A stretch of 13,614 bases of DNA. Origin: Limisphaerales bacterium (GTDB lineage: Bacteria > Verrucomicrobiota > Verrucomicrobiia > Limisphaerales > UBA11358). The translations under genes were made by a program, and so were the position numbers. Positions 1-6,602 of the stretch are shown here, piece after piece (position 1 is the stretch's first letter; each line of letters opens with the position of its first letter). The stretch spans positions 1 to 13,614 of the forward strand of contig PKZR01000459.1 in the NCBI GenBank assembly GCA_003133815.1, in the 5' to 3' direction. Under the pieces are notes generated by a model. The model saw only the letters and a list, made by a program, of their open reading frames with translations, did not search any database and was not told where the DNA came from.

Positions 1-412
1 CAATCGTAATCGGCTCGCCTTTTGTAATGCCACCTGTCACCGGATGAATATTTAAACCAAGAACATGATCAAAATCCAAAATTGCAACACGGAAGCCGAT
101 CAGACAACCGTCACCAATCCGTATGTTGTTATTGCACGAAATGGTAAAATCATTCCCTATGGCCGTGCCGCGTCCGATGGAGATTTTGGCCGAACGGTTT
201 GCGATGGGGATGAACACCCAGCCGTTTGCCCCGAGCTTCACGTCGTCGCCAATCGCAATCTGGCGCAGGTTCATGAGCGGCCAGCCGATCCCTTTGCCGA
301 CGCGCATGTTCCGGCCGGGCGAGAACCCCAGAATGCGCAACGGCAGCAGCCGGAGGGCGCTTGCCAGCCGGTGAACGATGGAGTGCAATGTCCGCAAAAA
401 TGATATCAACAT
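1..412 (-). CDS. Left-handed beta-helix (hexapeptide repeat) acyltransferase, C-terminus cut by window edge
   Basis: Reading leftward from ATG at 412-410, a frame stays open to the window edge (137 codons). After a hydrophobic, basic N-terminus (residues 1-30) come [LIV]-G-x4 hexapeptide steps: VGKGIG near 38, IAIGDDVKLGANG 52-64, ISIGRGTAIGND 77-88, IRIGDGCLIG 97-106. DFDH at 113-116 sits where WbbJ/WcaF/CysE-type enzymes carry the catalytic histidine, so H116 is the likely base. Family members move acetyl or other acyl groups from CoA to sugar hydroxyl or amino groups, usually in the cytoplasm during polysaccharide synthesis. An in-frame TGA lies eight codons upstream, so this start is the only ATG available; GAGA about 9 bases before it is a weak ribosome site. 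It lies 79 bases downstream of the TylF-type gene on the same strand. The acceptor cannot be told from sequence. Confidence 0.85.
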   Translation of the reverse strand, partial: MLISFLRTLHSIVHRLASALRLLPLRILGFSPGRNMRVGKGIGWPLMNLRQIAIGDDVKLGANGWVFIPIANRSAKISIGRGTAIGNDFTISCNNNIRIGDGCLIGFRVAILDFDHVLGLNIHPVTGGITKGEPITI

Positions 413-451
413 TGTTACAATCTCATTTCAGGGGCCAAAATCATCAGGTGC

Positions 452-478
452 AAAAAACCCGGGACGCCGTTTCTCCCG
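452..478 (-). terminator. Probable rho-independent terminator after the TylF-type gene
   Basis: On the minus strand, CGGGA (478-474), a 9-base loop and TCCCG (464-460) form a 5-bp stem that is nearly all G-C. Two bases later comes a run of six T (457-452). It starts 13 bases after the stop codon at 492-494. The stem is short, so some read-through into the acyltransferase gene is plausible. An upstream promoter for that gene is not obvious: TTGCAC-N17-TGAAAT is the best candidate and it is weak. Confidence 0.45.
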
Positions 479-491
479 CTCAAAGGTTGCA

Positions 492-1361
492 TCAGCCCTT
501 TCTCCAGTAAAATTCGTGGGAGTCCGTCTGCAGGATGGCGTCATTGATTTTATGCTGTGCGCGGTAATCGGTGATGGCCTTGCGGCACGCCTCGACCGCG
601 CCATAGTCATCAATGATCAGGAATCCCCCCTTGGACAACTTGGGATACAGGCTCGAGATGGCATCCATGGTGGATTCATACATGTCGCCGTCCAGCCGGA
701 GAATGGCCAGCCTGTCAATGGGGGCCTTCGGCAGCGTGTCCTTGAACCAGCCCTCCAGAAAACGCACCTGGTCATCCAGCAGGCCGTATTTGGCAAAATG
801 TTCCTTCACTTTTTCCAGCGAGACGGCCAGGTATTCCGGCTCATGCCAGTCCGCGCCCTTGTCGGCCGGATATTTTTCCGCATCCGGCGGCGGTAGCCCC
901 CTGAACGAATCCGCCAGCCAGACCTTGCGGTCGCGAACGGCATGGGCCATGAGGATGGCCCTCATGAAAATCGAGGCCCCACCGCGCCATACGCCGGTCT
1001 CGATGAAATCCCCGGGAACCCCGTCGCGCAGCACGGTTTCGGCGCATTTCTTGAGGTTGTCCAGGCGCTTGATCCCGATCATGGTATGAGCAAATTCAGG
1101 CCAGATTTTCCCCTCCTCCCGGCTCTTGATGTCCACCGGCTCGTCCAAAACCAGGCGCAATTTGAACGGCTTGAGGAGGCCGAGGGCGGCGCCGGCAAGT
1201 ATCCGCGTGAAGTTCTTGGGCGACCTCCTCGGGTCAATCGGGCGCGTTGTCTCGTCCCACATCGCGTGGGAAACGGTCATCTTCACCAGATACAGATATT
1301 TTTCACGGAGTTCCTCGTTGCCGGCAAATGCCCTGTCCTGACCGATGGCTGTCTCATTCAT
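492..1361 (-). CDS. TylF/macrocin-type O-methyltransferase (class I SAM, Mg-dependent)
   Basis: 289 residues from ATG at 1361. A TTG codon further upstream would add 19 residues that do not resemble the family, so ATG is preferred. Signatures of the TylF family (PF05711): AHTMIG and KRLDN at 91-103, SAM motif I region DFIETGVWRGGAS at 118-130, LADSFRGLPPPD at 149-160, LRLDGDMYESTMDA at 221-234 and IIDDYG at 249-254. The Asp residues at 224, 226, 251 and 252 are the likely Mg and catalytic site. TylF methylates a hydroxyl of a deoxysugar already attached to a macrolide; homologues in polysaccharide loci are taken to O-methylate glycan sugars. The gene has its own promoter and operator-like repeat (1444-1488) and a candidate terminator. 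It lies between GT4 and acyltransferase genes on the same strand, which supports a role in glycan decoration. The acceptor is unknown. Confidence 0.9.
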   Translation of the reverse strand: MNETAIGQDRAFAGNEELREKYLYLVKMTVSHAMWDETTRPIDPRRSPKNFTRILAGAALGLLKPFKLRLVLDEPVDIKSREEGKIWPEFAHTMIGIKRLDNLKKCAETVLRDGVPGDFIETGVWRGGASIFMRAILMAHAVRDRKVWLADSFRGLPPPDAEKYPADKGADWHEPEYLAVSLEKVKEHFAKYGLLDDQVRFLEGWFKDTLPKAPIDRLAILRLDGDMYESTMDAISSLYPKLSKGGFLIIDDYGAVEACRKAITDYRAQHKINDAILQTDSHEFYWRKG

Positions 1362-1443
1362 ACACGGGTGATTCTTGTGGTTGGCTAAAACAGAACATGA
1401 ATACCTTGCGGGAAACAAAGTGAATCAAATCATTTTTCAGCGG

Positions 1444-1458
1444 TTTCAATTGTTGAAA
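1444..1458. promoter_or_regulatory. Operator-like inverted repeat at the TylF-type gene promoter
   Basis: TTTCAA-TTG-TTGAAA is a perfect 6+3+6 inverted repeat. It starts two bases downstream of the -10 box on the minus strand and covers the expected transcription start (about 1453). A repressor bound here would block initiation. The regulator is not identified, and a chance repeat in this AT-rich leader is possible. Confidence 0.35.
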
Positions 1459-1459
1459 A

Positions 1460-1488
1460 ATACTAGGTGGCGGCAAAGAAAGTGTCAA
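1460..1488 (-). promoter_or_regulatory. sigma70-like promoter of the TylF-type methyltransferase gene
   Basis: Minus strand: a perfect -35 TTGACA (1488-1483), a 17-base spacer and -10 TAGTAT (1465-1460, 4 of 6). The -35 shares bases with the TGA stop of the upstream glycosyltransferase gene. The predicted leader before ATG at 1361 is about 90 bases. The bases just before the -35 (CCGGTCCATG) recur at the promoter at 6535. Confidence 0.6.
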
Positions 1489-2660
1489 CATGGACCGGCT
1501 TTGATGCTTTTCATTATCGCGTCCCACATCGCCCTGGCCCGCGCGTTCCAATCCCATTCCAAACCGGCGGCCAGCGCCTCTTTGCTGGTCTCGGCATATA
1601 GTTTTTCGTCGGTCAGCAGGCGATGGATGCAATCGGCCATGCCGGGAAAATCTCCCGGCGGCGCCTTGAGCCAGCCGCGCGGATAATAAACCCGCAGCGG
1701 CGGCAAATCAAATGAAACGCCCGGCAGCCCGCAGGCCAGCGCCTCCGCCGACGCCATGCCGCCCACCTCGAACACCGCCGGATAGACCACGACGCGCGCG
1801 GACTTAATAATTTTGTATTTCTCCACGCCGTCGCGGAAGCCGAAAAATTCCACGTTCTGCGCGATGCCAAGTTTCTCCGCCTTGGCCCTGCATTGCGCGT
1901 CGAGGGGGCCGGAGCCGATCATCGCGAGGCGGGCGTCCGGTTTCTTCGCCATTAAAATTTTCCACACATCCATCAGTTCCATTGGCCCCTTCTGCGGATG
2001 CAGGCGGCTGATGAACACGGCGTCAAACGTTTTTTCCTTTGGCTCTGGCACGCTTTGCGGGATGGTCAAGTCTACGCCGCCCATCACGGCATAAACGGAT
2101 TCCGGCGAGCGTCCGTCGGCGATCATCGTGTCGCGGTCCTGCGGCACGGTGGTCAAAATCATCTCCGCCTCGCGCAAACAGCGCTTGTAAATCGCCTGCT
2201 GGAAGGGACGATACGCGGTGAACATCAAGCCGGGGCCGGGCTGGCTGGAAAACCATTTCGGCGCGAAGAAATAAAGCCCCACGACGAGCGGCGCGTCAGG
2301 AAAGCGCTTTTTCAACCGCATGGCCGGAATGCAGCTTGGATGAAATTCCGACGTGGCCATGATGAGATGCTTCTCATCCGGCGAGAATTTTATTTTCTCC
2401 ACGCCGCGATTGCCCTTGAGCATCTGCATGAGCCACCAGAACAGGCGACCGTATTTTTTTAGATGGTCGGCGGGCCATGTGACGTGCTCGATGCCTTTCA
2501 GTTCAAACCAGTCGCAAAGTTGCTTCGCGCCTTCATTGCCATAAACCGTTACCTTATGGTCCTGGCTCCAGCGGCGGATGCACTCGACCATGATGCGGTC
2601 GCCGCCGCTCAAGGAAATCGGCGGCGGCACGATGGTGTTGGCGATCCAGTGGATGTGCAT
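1485..2660 (-). CDS. Family 4 (GT-B) glycosyltransferase
   Basis: 391 residues from ATG at 2660; a GTG nine bases upstream (2669) is a possible alternative, and an in-frame TAG precedes it. The N-terminal half (about 1-200) is the acceptor domain, with the loop SLSGGDRI at 16-23. The C-terminal half carries the GT4 donor-site signatures: GGVD 194-197, SRLHPQKG 218-225, GSGP 249-252, FFGF 272-275, and the EX7E motif with E298 and E306 in FEVGGMASAEALACG. Such enzymes transfer a sugar from an NDP-sugar with retention at the cytoplasmic face of the membrane; no signal peptide or clear transmembrane helix is present. Length is normal for the family. Donor and acceptor cannot be assigned. It is divergent from the RmlD-type gene across a 97-base gap, and its last codon overlaps the promoter of the following methyltransferase gene. 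Confidence 0.92.
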   Translation of the reverse strand: MHIHWIANTIVPPPISLSGGDRIMVECIRRWSQDHKVTVYGNEGAKQLCDWFELKGIEHVTWPADHLKKYGRLFWWLMQMLKGNRGVEKIKFSPDEKHLIMATSEFHPSCIPAMRLKKRFPDAPLVVGLYFFAPKWFSSQPGPGLMFTAYRPFQQAIYKRCLREAEMILTTVPQDRDTMIADGRSPESVYAVMGGVDLTIPQSVPEPKEKTFDAVFISRLHPQKGPMELMDVWKILMAKKPDARLAMIGSGPLDAQCRAKAEKLGIAQNVEFFGFRDGVEKYKIIKSARVVVYPAVFEVGGMASAEALACGLPGVSFDLPPLRVYYPRGWLKAPPGDFPGMADCIHRLLTDEKLYAETSKEALAAGLEWDWNARARAMWDAIMKSIKAGPC

Positions 2661-2669
2661 TGACGCCAC

Positions 2670-2699
2670 AATCTAGCGGCAGAAAAGCGCCGGTGTCCA
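2670..2699 (-). promoter_or_regulatory. Weak candidate promoter for the GT4 gene
   Basis: TGGACA (2699-2694), an 18-base spacer and TAGATT (2675-2670) on the minus strand. The start point would fall only a few bases before ATG at 2660, so the transcript would be almost leaderless. That makes this assignment uncertain. Confidence 0.3.
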
Positions 2700-2710
2700 C
2701 CGGCAAGTGA

Positions 2711-2739
2711 TGGACGAGGCAGTGGCTGACAGCTAGACT
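2711..2739 (+). promoter_or_regulatory. Candidate promoter of the deoxysugar operon
   Basis: TGGACG (2711-2716), a 17-base spacer and TAGACT (2734-2739) point rightward in the divergent gap. The expected leader before ATG at 2758 is about 12 bases. Both boxes match 4 of 6 consensus positions. The genes at 2758-6452 follow without another obvious promoter, so they are probably one transcript. Confidence 0.4.
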
Positions 2740-2757
2740 TTGCGGACTCGTTTGCAA

Positions 2758-3627
2758 ATGAAAAAAATTCTCGTCACCGGCAGCGACGGTTTGCTGGCGC
2801 ATCAATTGAAACAAATTGCGCCGGGCGATTTTGAATTTCATTTCCTAGGCCGAGCGGAGTTCGACCTGCTCAATTCCGATCTCATGGCGCAGCGGCTGTC
2901 GGAATTGCAGCCGCAAGTCGTCATCAACACCGCCGCCTACAATCTCGTGGACCGCTGTGAAACCGAGCGCGAACTTTCATGGGCGGTCAACGCCACCGCG
3001 CCGCAGCAGCTCGCGAAATTGTGCGCCGGTAAAAACATCCGGCTCGTGCATTACGGAACGGATTACATTTTTGACGGCGCAAAAAAATCGCCCTACGCCG
3101 AAACCGACACGACGAATCCGCTGAACCATTACGCCGCCGGAAAATTTGCGGGCGAACAGGCGGTGCTTCGGGCATCGCCGGAAAATCTGGTGCTACGGAC
3201 GAGCTGGGTCTTTGACTGGCATCCGGTGCAGACGAAAACGTTTATCCACACGGTTTTGAAAGCCGTGCGCGAAGGACGCACCTTGAAATCCACAACCGAC
3301 CAGGTTTCCGTCCCGACATTCGCCTCAGATCTGGCGCAATGGACATTGGCATTGCTCCGGCAAAATGCAGGCGGATTGTTTCACGCGGTCAATGACGAGG
3401 GTGTGAGCCGCTTCGACTGGGCGAAGGTCATCTTGGAAGAATCTGTTCGCATAAAATTGATTTCCACCGCTCCGCCGGTCGAGCCGGTGTTGAGTTCGTT
3501 CTTCAGTTCCACGATGCGCCGACCGGATTACACCGTGTTGAGCAACACAAAGCTTTCAAAACTGCTTGGCCGCAACCCTGGTTCGTGGCGGGGCGGCCTG
3601 AGAAAAATGCTCGCACAAATGAAATGA
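2758..3627 (+). CDS. RmlD-type NDP-4-keto-sugar reductase (dTDP-4-dehydrorhamnose reductase family)
   Basis: 289 residues from ATG at 2758, where MKKILVTGSDG aligns with the usual RmlD N-terminus; the TTG 18 bases upstream is rejected for that reason. This is an extended SDR (RmlD substrate-binding family). The nucleotide-binding turn is G8-x2-G11-x2-A14, with Ala replacing the usual third Gly. The catalytic residues are T101 (in YGTDYIFDG; most members have S-T-D) and YAAGK with Y125 and K129. Other family marks are RTSWVF 147-152, DQVSVPTFASDLA 181-193 and RPDYTVLSNTKL 255-266. The enzyme reduces the 4-keto group of an activated 6-deoxysugar in the cytoplasm, the last step before glycosyl transfer. 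The epimerase gene follows after 21 bases. With no rmlA or rmlB here and a C-methyltransferase downstream, the substrate may be a branched sugar rather than rhamnose, so no rmlD symbol is given. Confidence 0.88.
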   Translation: MKKILVTGSDGLLAHQLKQIAPGDFEFHFLGRAEFDLLNSDLMAQRLSELQPQVVINTAAYNLVDRCETERELSWAVNATAPQQLAKLCAGKNIRLVHYGTDYIFDGAKKSPYAETDTTNPLNHYAAGKFAGEQAVLRASPENLVLRTSWVFDWHPVQTKTFIHTVLKAVREGRTLKSTTDQVSVPTFASDLAQWTLALLRQNAGGLFHAVNDEGVSRFDWAKVILEESVRIKLISTAPPVEPVLSSFFSSTMRRPDYTVLSNTKLSKLLGRNPGSWRGGLRKMLAQMK

Positions 3628-3648
3628 TTTGAGGTAACTTTCCGGCCC

Positions 3649-4164
3649 ATGTCCACGGTCTGGCAACAAATTGAAGCATGCGGGATTTTTGAAATTCCCG
3701 GGCTACCGGGCGTGCGCGTGGAGGCGCTGCCGATATTCAAGGACGCGCGCGGCAGCCTGCACGAACTATTTCGCACGGACGAAATCCCGGCCAGTTTCAA
3801 GCCGCTGATGGCGTGCTCGTCGTGGTCGCACGCGGGCGTGACGCGCGGGCCGCACCAGCATGTGGGGCAGGATGATTATTTCACGTTCGCCGGGCCGTCG
3901 AATTTCACCGTCTATCTCTGGGACGACCGCGCCGGTTCCGCGCATGAAAAGAAAGGCTGGTTCATCCTGACCGGCGAACAGGCGCCGACACGCATCCACG
4001 TTCCGCGCGGCGTGGTTCACGCGTATCGCAACACGGGAACTGTTTCCGGCCTGGTCGTGACGGTGACAAGCCTGCTTTTTAAAGGCGAAGGCCGGCGCGA
4101 GCCGGTGGATGAAATCCGCCACGAACTGAATCCGGATTCACCCTACCAACCTCGCCAATCATGA
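3649..4164 (+). CDS. RmlC-like cupin, NDP-sugar epimerase family, atypical active site
   Basis: 171 residues from ATG at 3649. A GAGG (3631-3634) sits 14 bases upstream, rather far for a ribosome site. Family marks are DARGSLHELFR at 32-42, GVTRGPHQH at 63-71 with H69 at the position of the RmlC catalytic base, and VPRGVVHAYRN at 118-128. Canonical RmlC enzymes continue with a Tyr-rich LYK...YY.P..E segment that supplies the catalytic Tyr for epimerisation. Here that stretch reads SLLFKGEGRREPVDE (141-155), with no Tyr, and the protein is somewhat short. It may therefore epimerise only one position, act on another sugar, or have lost epimerase activity. The stop codon overlaps the next start as ATGA (4161-4164), implying translational coupling with the C-methyltransferase and hence a shared pathway. 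Family assignment is secure; the exact reaction is inference. Confidence 0.8.
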   Translation: MSTVWQQIEACGIFEIPGLPGVRVEALPIFKDARGSLHELFRTDEIPASFKPLMACSSWSHAGVTRGPHQHVGQDDYFTFAGPSNFTVYLWDDRAGSAHEKKGWFILTGEQAPTRIHVPRGVVHAYRNTGTVSGLVVTVTSLLFKGEGRREPVDEIRHELNPDSPYQPRQS

Positions 4165-5408
4165 TCAAAGAACGCACGCATTGCCGCACCTGCGGCTCGC
4201 CCAACCTGAAGCTCATCCTCGACCTCGGCAAGACCGCGCTGGTGAACGATTTTCTCAAGCCGGAGGAAGTGGCCGGCTACAAAATCTCGCTGCCGCTGCG
4301 GGTGGTGCTTTGCCCGGACTGCTCGCTGGTGCAGCTTGGCGACACGGTGGATCCGAAAATCCTCTACTCGCATTATGCCTATGTCACGTCCACGTCCAAG
4401 ACGATGGATACGCACCTGAACAAGATGATGACGCACCTGCTTTCGACGGCGCGTCTCGGCTCCGGCTCGAAAGTCCTGGAAATCGCCTCGAACACCGGCG
4501 TATTCCTGAAAAAATTCAAGGAGCAGGGCTGTGAAGTTCTCGGCATCGAGCCGGCGGGCAACATCGCCGATGTCGCACTCGCCACCGCGATTCCGACGCG
4601 CAAGGAATTTTTCAACGCGACCAATGCAAAACAATTGCGCGCGGAATGGGGCGCGGCGGACTTGATCCTGGGCCGCCACGTGTTCGCGCACATTGACGAC
4701 CTGAAGGATCTTGTCGCGGGACTGGAGGCGGTTTCGCACGCGGAAACATTGATCGCGTTTGAAGTGCCCTACGTCGTGGATTTCTTTGAACACACGGAAT
4801 ACGACACGGTTTATCACGAGCATTTGTCCTATATTTCCGCCGCGTCCATCGAGGCGCTGGTGAAGGACTCGGCGTTCATGTTGGCACGCGTGGATCATTA
4901 TCCGATCCACGGCGGCTCGATCTTGTTTCATCTGCGGCACCGTTCCTCCAAAGCGCAGCCCCATGCGAGCGTGGCACAGGCGTTGGAAAAGGAAAAATCC
5001 ATGCGGCTGGCGGAACCAGCGACCTGGGAGGCCTTTGCACAACGCGTGAATCACATCCGCACGGAACTGCCCGCGCTGCTGCGAAAATTAAAATCACAGG
5101 GCAAGCGCATCATCGGCTACGGCGCGTCGGCGAAGGGGAACACATTGCTCAACACCTGCGGCATCACTACAAAGGAGCTGGACTACATTATTGACAATAC
5201 GCCCTTCAAGCAGAACAAGATCGCGCCCGGCTCATGGATTCCGGTGCGCCCGCCGGAAATGCTGCTGACCGACCAACCGGATTACGCGCTGCTACTGGCG
5301 TGGAATTTCGCGCCGGAGATCATCAAGCGGGAGACGGAATTTCAAAAACGCGGCGGACGGTTCATCGTACCGATTCCGGAGCCAAAGGTTGTCGAGTCGG
5401 CGGCTTGA
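4161..5408 (+). CDS. Sugar C-methyltransferase, TcaB9/TylCIII/NovU type
   Basis: 415 residues, the full length of this three-domain family. The N-terminal zinc domain (PF08421) has C8, C11, C51 and C54 as CxxC pairs. The central class I SAM domain has motif I VLEIASNTG at 105-113, the family's variant of the glycine loop. The catalytic Tyr/His segment is YDTVYHEHLSY at 214-224, followed by HGGS 250-253. The C-terminal domain (PF08484) has GYGASAKGNTLLN at 319-331. Characterised members methylate carbon 3 of dTDP-4-keto-6-deoxysugars, using the neighbouring ketone to form an enolate, to give branched sugars such as mycarose, chloroorienticin-type amino sugars and noviose precursors. The start overlaps the epimerase stop (ATGA), and a GT2 gene follows after 9 bases. 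Position of methylation and substrate are inferred from the family. Some relatives in polysaccharide loci have no known substrate. Confidence 0.88.
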   Translation: MIKERTHCRTCGSPNLKLILDLGKTALVNDFLKPEEVAGYKISLPLRVVLCPDCSLVQLGDTVDPKILYSHYAYVTSTSKTMDTHLNKMMTHLLSTARLGSGSKVLEIASNTGVFLKKFKEQGCEVLGIEPAGNIADVALATAIPTRKEFFNATNAKQLRAEWGAADLILGRHVFAHIDDLKDLVAGLEAVSHAETLIAFEVPYVVDFFEHTEYDTVYHEHLSYISAASIEALVKDSAFMLARVDHYPIHGGSILFHLRHRSSKAQPHASVAQALEKEKSMRLAEPATWEAFAQRVNHIRTELPALLRKLKSQGKRIIGYGASAKGNTLLNTCGITTKELDYIIDNTPFKQNKIAPGSWIPVRPPEMLLTDQPDYALLLAWNFAPEIIKRETEFQKRGGRFIVPIPEPKVVESAA

Positions 5409-5417
5409 ATAAAAATC

Positions 5418-6452
5418 ATGCCTGCAGAAATCAGCCTGGTTATTTTGAACTATCAGGGCGAACCATGGCTGGGCCGCTGTCTGGAATCCATCTGCGCGCA
5501 GACAGCCGCTACGCGCCTGGAAGTAGTGGTGGTGGACAATTTGTCCACGGACAAATCCCGTGAAATCTGTGAAAGTTTCCGCACGCAGCTGCCGCATTTC
5601 CAGTTCATCGCCAACAAGGAAAACCTCTGGTATTGCGAGGGAAACAACGTGGGCGCGCGAGCCGCCAGTTCGCCGCTGCTTTTTTTCCTGAACAACGATG
5701 TCTGGCTGGAGCCAGATTGCGTGGAGCGACTGCTGGCCGCAGCCACAGACGATACAACCCCGGAAATTTTTGCGGCCCGCGTTCTCGATTACGCAAGCGA
5801 CCACTATCAGGGTTTTGGCGCGCTCGGCTTTGACTGGCTGGGTTGCATGGTCGGTGTTCCAGACCATGACCGACCGCGAGAACTTTTCTCGGCCTATGGC
5901 TGCGCATTCGTGATCCGCAAAAAATGCTTTGAACGGGTTGGCGGATTCCCCGCCGAAGTGCAGGCTTACACGGATGAAATTGACCTGGCTTGGCGCGTCT
6001 GGATTTCCGGGGGAAGAATCGTCAGCGAACCGTCGGCCAAAGTGCATCATCGCGGGGCGGCGGCGGCCAACTCTGCGGGCGGCGAGCGATTGGTGGAATT
6101 TCGCACCAACGAATCAAAACGTTTTCTGGCTGTCCGCAACGGCATCGTTTTCTGGCACAAAAACGGGCGGCATATCCTGAGGTTGATGGTGTTGTCCCAT
6201 CTTTTATTGATTGCCTGCGAAGCCGTGGTTTGGCTGGTGCTGGTGCGACGGTTCAGTTTTGTCCGGCGTTCATATTTTGCCGGGATCGCGGCGGCGTTCC
6301 GCATGGGATCGTCCACACGCAAATGGCGGGAGCGCAACAATCGGATTAGGCGGCATGGCGATTTCTGGATGTTGCGTTTCTTGCACTGGCGATTAAGCCG
6401 ATGGGGCGAGGCCCGGTCGTGGCTGAAACTTGGCTGGCCAAAAGTGGATTGA
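5418..6452 (+). CDS. Family 2 glycosyltransferase, rhamnosyltransferase-like (COG1216)
   Basis: 344 residues from ATG at 5418, 9 bases after the C-methyltransferase stop. The GT-A core occupies about residues 5-215: VILNYQGEPWLGRCLESI 8-25, VVVVDNLSTDKS 36-47, NLWYCEGNN 69-77, FFLNNDVWLEPD 89-100 (NND in the metal-binding DXD position), an acceptor segment YGCAFVIRK 160-168, and TDEIDLAWR 185-193 in place of the usual ED-W catalytic region. Hydrophobic residues 255-277 and the Arg-rich tail suggest membrane association at the cytoplasmic face. COG1216 enzymes commonly use dTDP-rhamnose or related deoxysugars with inversion. The gene closes the deoxysugar operon, so it is the best candidate to transfer its product. 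No terminator was recognised before the next promoter. Confidence 0.9.
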   Translation: MPAEISLVILNYQGEPWLGRCLESICAQTAATRLEVVVVDNLSTDKSREICESFRTQLPHFQFIANKENLWYCEGNNVGARAASSPLLFFLNNDVWLEPDCVERLLAAATDDTTPEIFAARVLDYASDHYQGFGALGFDWLGCMVGVPDHDRPRELFSAYGCAFVIRKKCFERVGGFPAEVQAYTDEIDLAWRVWISGGRIVSEPSAKVHHRGAAAANSAGGERLVEFRTNESKRFLAVRNGIVFWHKNGRHILRLMVLSHLLLIACEAVVWLVLVRRFSFVRRSYFAGIAAAFRMGSSTRKWRERNNRIRRHGDFWMLRFLHWRLSRWGEARSWLKLGWPKVD

Positions 6453-6534
6453 AAACCTCATGTTCTTTTAAATTAAATGATGCTGGGCGAACCCATCCAC
6501 CATAAAAATGGCGAGTCGCGTCACTCCGGTCATG

Positions 6535-6563
6535 TTGACTCTTCAAGACAGCCACTCTATGCT
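6535..6563 (+). promoter_or_regulatory. sigma70-like promoter of the CmcI-like/YfhO-like gene pair
   Basis: TTGACT (6535-6540, 5 of 6), a 17-base spacer and TATGCT (6558-6563, 4 of 6), in the 150-base gap 6453-6602. The predicted start near 6570 gives a leader of about 33 bases with no Shine-Dalgarno sequence before ATG at 6603. The bases preceding the -35 (CCGGTCATG) nearly repeat those of the promoter at 1460-1488. Nothing else convincing is seen in the gap; a small TGGG-CGAA-CCCA hairpin near 6485 has no T run. Confidence 0.55.
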
Positions 6564-6602
6564 CCGCGAAACTTTTTCCCAGCGAATGCTGTGAACTGAA
6601 TC

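Noticed and set aside
65..403. Plus-strand frames at the left edge
   Set aside because: They are antisense to the hexapeptide acyltransferase, whose repeat pattern and catalytic His region are clear on the minus strand.
1362..1418. N-terminal extension of the TylF-type protein from TTG at 1418
   Set aside because: The 19 extra residues do not resemble the family, and the ATG at 1361 gives a normal length.
4143..5054. 303-codon minus-strand frame opposite the C-methyltransferase gene
   Set aside because: The plus-strand frame has full-length family motifs. The antisense product is Arg/His/Val-rich with no recognisable domain.
6484..6495. TGGG-CGAA-CCCA hairpin after the GT2 gene as a terminator
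   Set aside because: The stem is only four base pairs and no T run follows.
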